DNA from: JASGCL01 sp965203915
GTDB lineage: Bacteria; Pseudomonadota; Alphaproteobacteria; JASGCL01
NCBI GenBank assembly: GCA_965203915.1
Contig: OZ241918.1
Coordinates: 1,116,001-1,180,000 of the forward strand
Direction: 5' to 3'
Length of the DNA: 64,000 nucleotides
In this document: piece by piece, positions 63,063 to 64,000 of the stretch
How positions within the stretch are numbered: the stretch's first letter is position 1
Layout of the letters: each line of letters opens with the position of its first letter
Notes under the pieces: model-generated
Seen by the model: only the letters and a program-made list of their open reading frames with translations
Databases searched by the model: none
What the model was told of the DNA's origin: nothing
Position numbers and translations under genes: made by a program

Positions 63063-64000
63063 TTACGCGGCTGGTTTGGCTTTGGGGTTAAGGAAGTTAA
63101 AAGAACTGGAGCCCTTGGCGCGCCATTTTTTTTGCTTATCATCGCGACCAACTATCTGCTTACCCTTTAACAATTCATCCACTTCCTTGCGGTCCAATGT
63201 TTCATGTTGCAACAACCCTTGAGCAATAATTTCTAGCTGGTTGGCAAATTTGCCTAATATATTGCGCGCCATTTGCTCGCCACCCTCCACCAATTTGCGC
63301 ACCTCTTCGTCTATCAATTTGGCGGTCGCATCGGACATCATTTTCTTTTGGGTTACCGAATGGCCAAGGAAAACCTCTTCCTCGTTATCCGAATAACGCA
63401 ATGGCCCCAATTTATCGCTAAAACCAAATTCGGTTACCATGCGCCGCGCCAATTTGGTGGCCTGCATAATATCGTTCGATGCCCCCGTGGTGATATTGTC
63501 TTTGCCAAACACCATCTCTTCCGCTACGCGCCCACCAAATAAACTGGCCAATTGGGCTTTTAATTGGGTAAAACTCATCGATAACCTATCGCGTTCGGGC
63601 AGGGCGAAGGTTACACCCAGCGCACGGCCACGCGGGATAATGGTTACCTTATGCAATGGTTCGTGGCCCTTAACATGCAACATCACCACGGCATGGCCTG
63701 CCTCGTGATAGGCGGTTAATTTTTTCTCATCCTCGCTCATCACCATCGAACGGCGTTCCGCCCCTATCATGACCTTATCCTTGGCGGCTTCTAATTCCTG
63801 CATCGTGATGAATTTGCGGTTGCGTTTGACGGCGAGCAAGGCCGCCTCGTTCACCAAATTGGCAAGGTCAGCCCCTGAGAATCCTGGCGTGCCACGGGCA
63901 ATGACTTCTGGTTTGACATCGGTTGCCAATTTTACCTTTTTCAAATGAACCTGCAATATCGCCGTGCGCCCCTTGATGTCGGGGTTTGGCACCACAACTT
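63063..64000 (-). CDS. ftsH: ATP-dependent zinc metalloprotease FtsH, C-terminal part
   Basis: The window ends inside this gene; about 312 C-terminal residues are seen. They start in the end of the AAA module (VVVPNPDIKGR, then GTPGFSGADLANLVNEAALLA, the second region of homology boundary) and include the whole protease domain with zinc motif HEAGH (in AYHEAGHAVV). GGRVAEEMVFG and the third-ligand region follow, with a closing coiled segment. FtsH degrades membrane and short-lived regulatory proteins. The N-terminal membrane anchor and Walker motifs are beyond base 64000. The stop is at 63063-63065. Confidence 0.96.
   Translation of the reverse strand, partial: VVVPNPDIKGRTAILQVHLKKVKLATDVKPEVIARGTPGFSGADLANLVNEAALLAVKRNRKFITMQELEAAKDKVMIGAERRSMVMSEDEKKLTAYHEAGHAVVMLHVKGHEPLHKVTIIPRGRALGVTFALPERDRLSMSFTQLKAQLASLFGGRVAEEMVFGKDNITTGASNDIMQATKLARRMVTEFGFSDKLGPLRYSDNEEEVFLGHSVTQKKMMSDATAKLIDEEVRKLVEGGEQMARNILGKFANQLEIIAQGLLQHETLDRKEVDELLKGKQIVGRDDKQKKWRAKGSSSFNFLNPKAKPAA

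Overview
The window looks like a chromosomal segment of an alphaproteobacterium with moderate to low GC. I base this on local gene order and protein types: a dsbA-like gene directly before smc; the series mce, DUF1467, then a short (456 aa) prolyl-tRNA synthetase; 5-formyltetrahydrofolate cyclo-ligase followed by a YmdB-type phosphoesterase; and typical alphaproteobacterial tRNAs, DnaE, GltB/GltD and FtsH. The species cannot be read from the sequence alone. No phage, transposase, integrase, rRNA or cas gene was found.

Layout. 1-11.5 kb: end of a glutaredoxin, a dimethylglycine/sarcosine dehydrogenase-like flavoenzyme, a 1917-aa cadherin-like giant adhesin, tRNA-Phe, a WecA/MraY-type phosphosugar transferase and argG. 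11.8-20.3 kb: an orphan polyamine-type binding protein, gltD-gltB (ammonia assimilation), and three tandem, partly decayed relatives of one small secreted protein. 20.5-28.1 kb: dsbA-like, smc, recF, gyrB, a tight block for chromosome structure and topology. 28.2-31.7 kb: an orphan tungstate-type binding protein, an Lrp regulator, a second polyamine-type binding protein and a glutathione transferase. 32.0-38.7 kb: an AT-rich six-gene surface-glycan cluster, made of a GT2 and a GT4 glycosyltransferase interleaved with four paralogues of a family I do not recognise, ending at tRNA-Glu. 39.0-50.6 kb: housekeeping genes (mce, DUF1467, proS, moeA, thrC, tRNA-Leu, dnaE, cfa, selO). 50.6-52.4 kb: ymdB, 5-FCL and a possible 6S RNA. 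52.4-54.3 kb: an outer-membrane protein gene with a long hexanucleotide repeat and a 21-bp promoter-side repeat, lying between two minimal repeat-spacer units of the same CRISPR-like repeat. 54.4-64 kb: a frameshifted 5-oxoprolinase, a TPR lipoprotein, ComEC, an amino-acid permease and the C-terminal part of FtsH.

Most of the window is ordinary core genome. The unusual parts are: the two CRISPR-like units (about 36-bp repeats, exactly 30-bp spacers) around a repeat-variable surface protein; the interleaved glycan cluster, in which unrelated enzymes share the same C-terminal tail and a 72-bp identical gene junction; the tRNA-Glu 3' end copied three more times at 30-bp intervals next to that cluster; and the tandem family at 19.2-20.3 kb. 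Surface variation is a common theme (adhesin, glycan cluster, repeat-bearing barrel protein). Three periplasmic binding proteins are present without any permease or ATPase genes.
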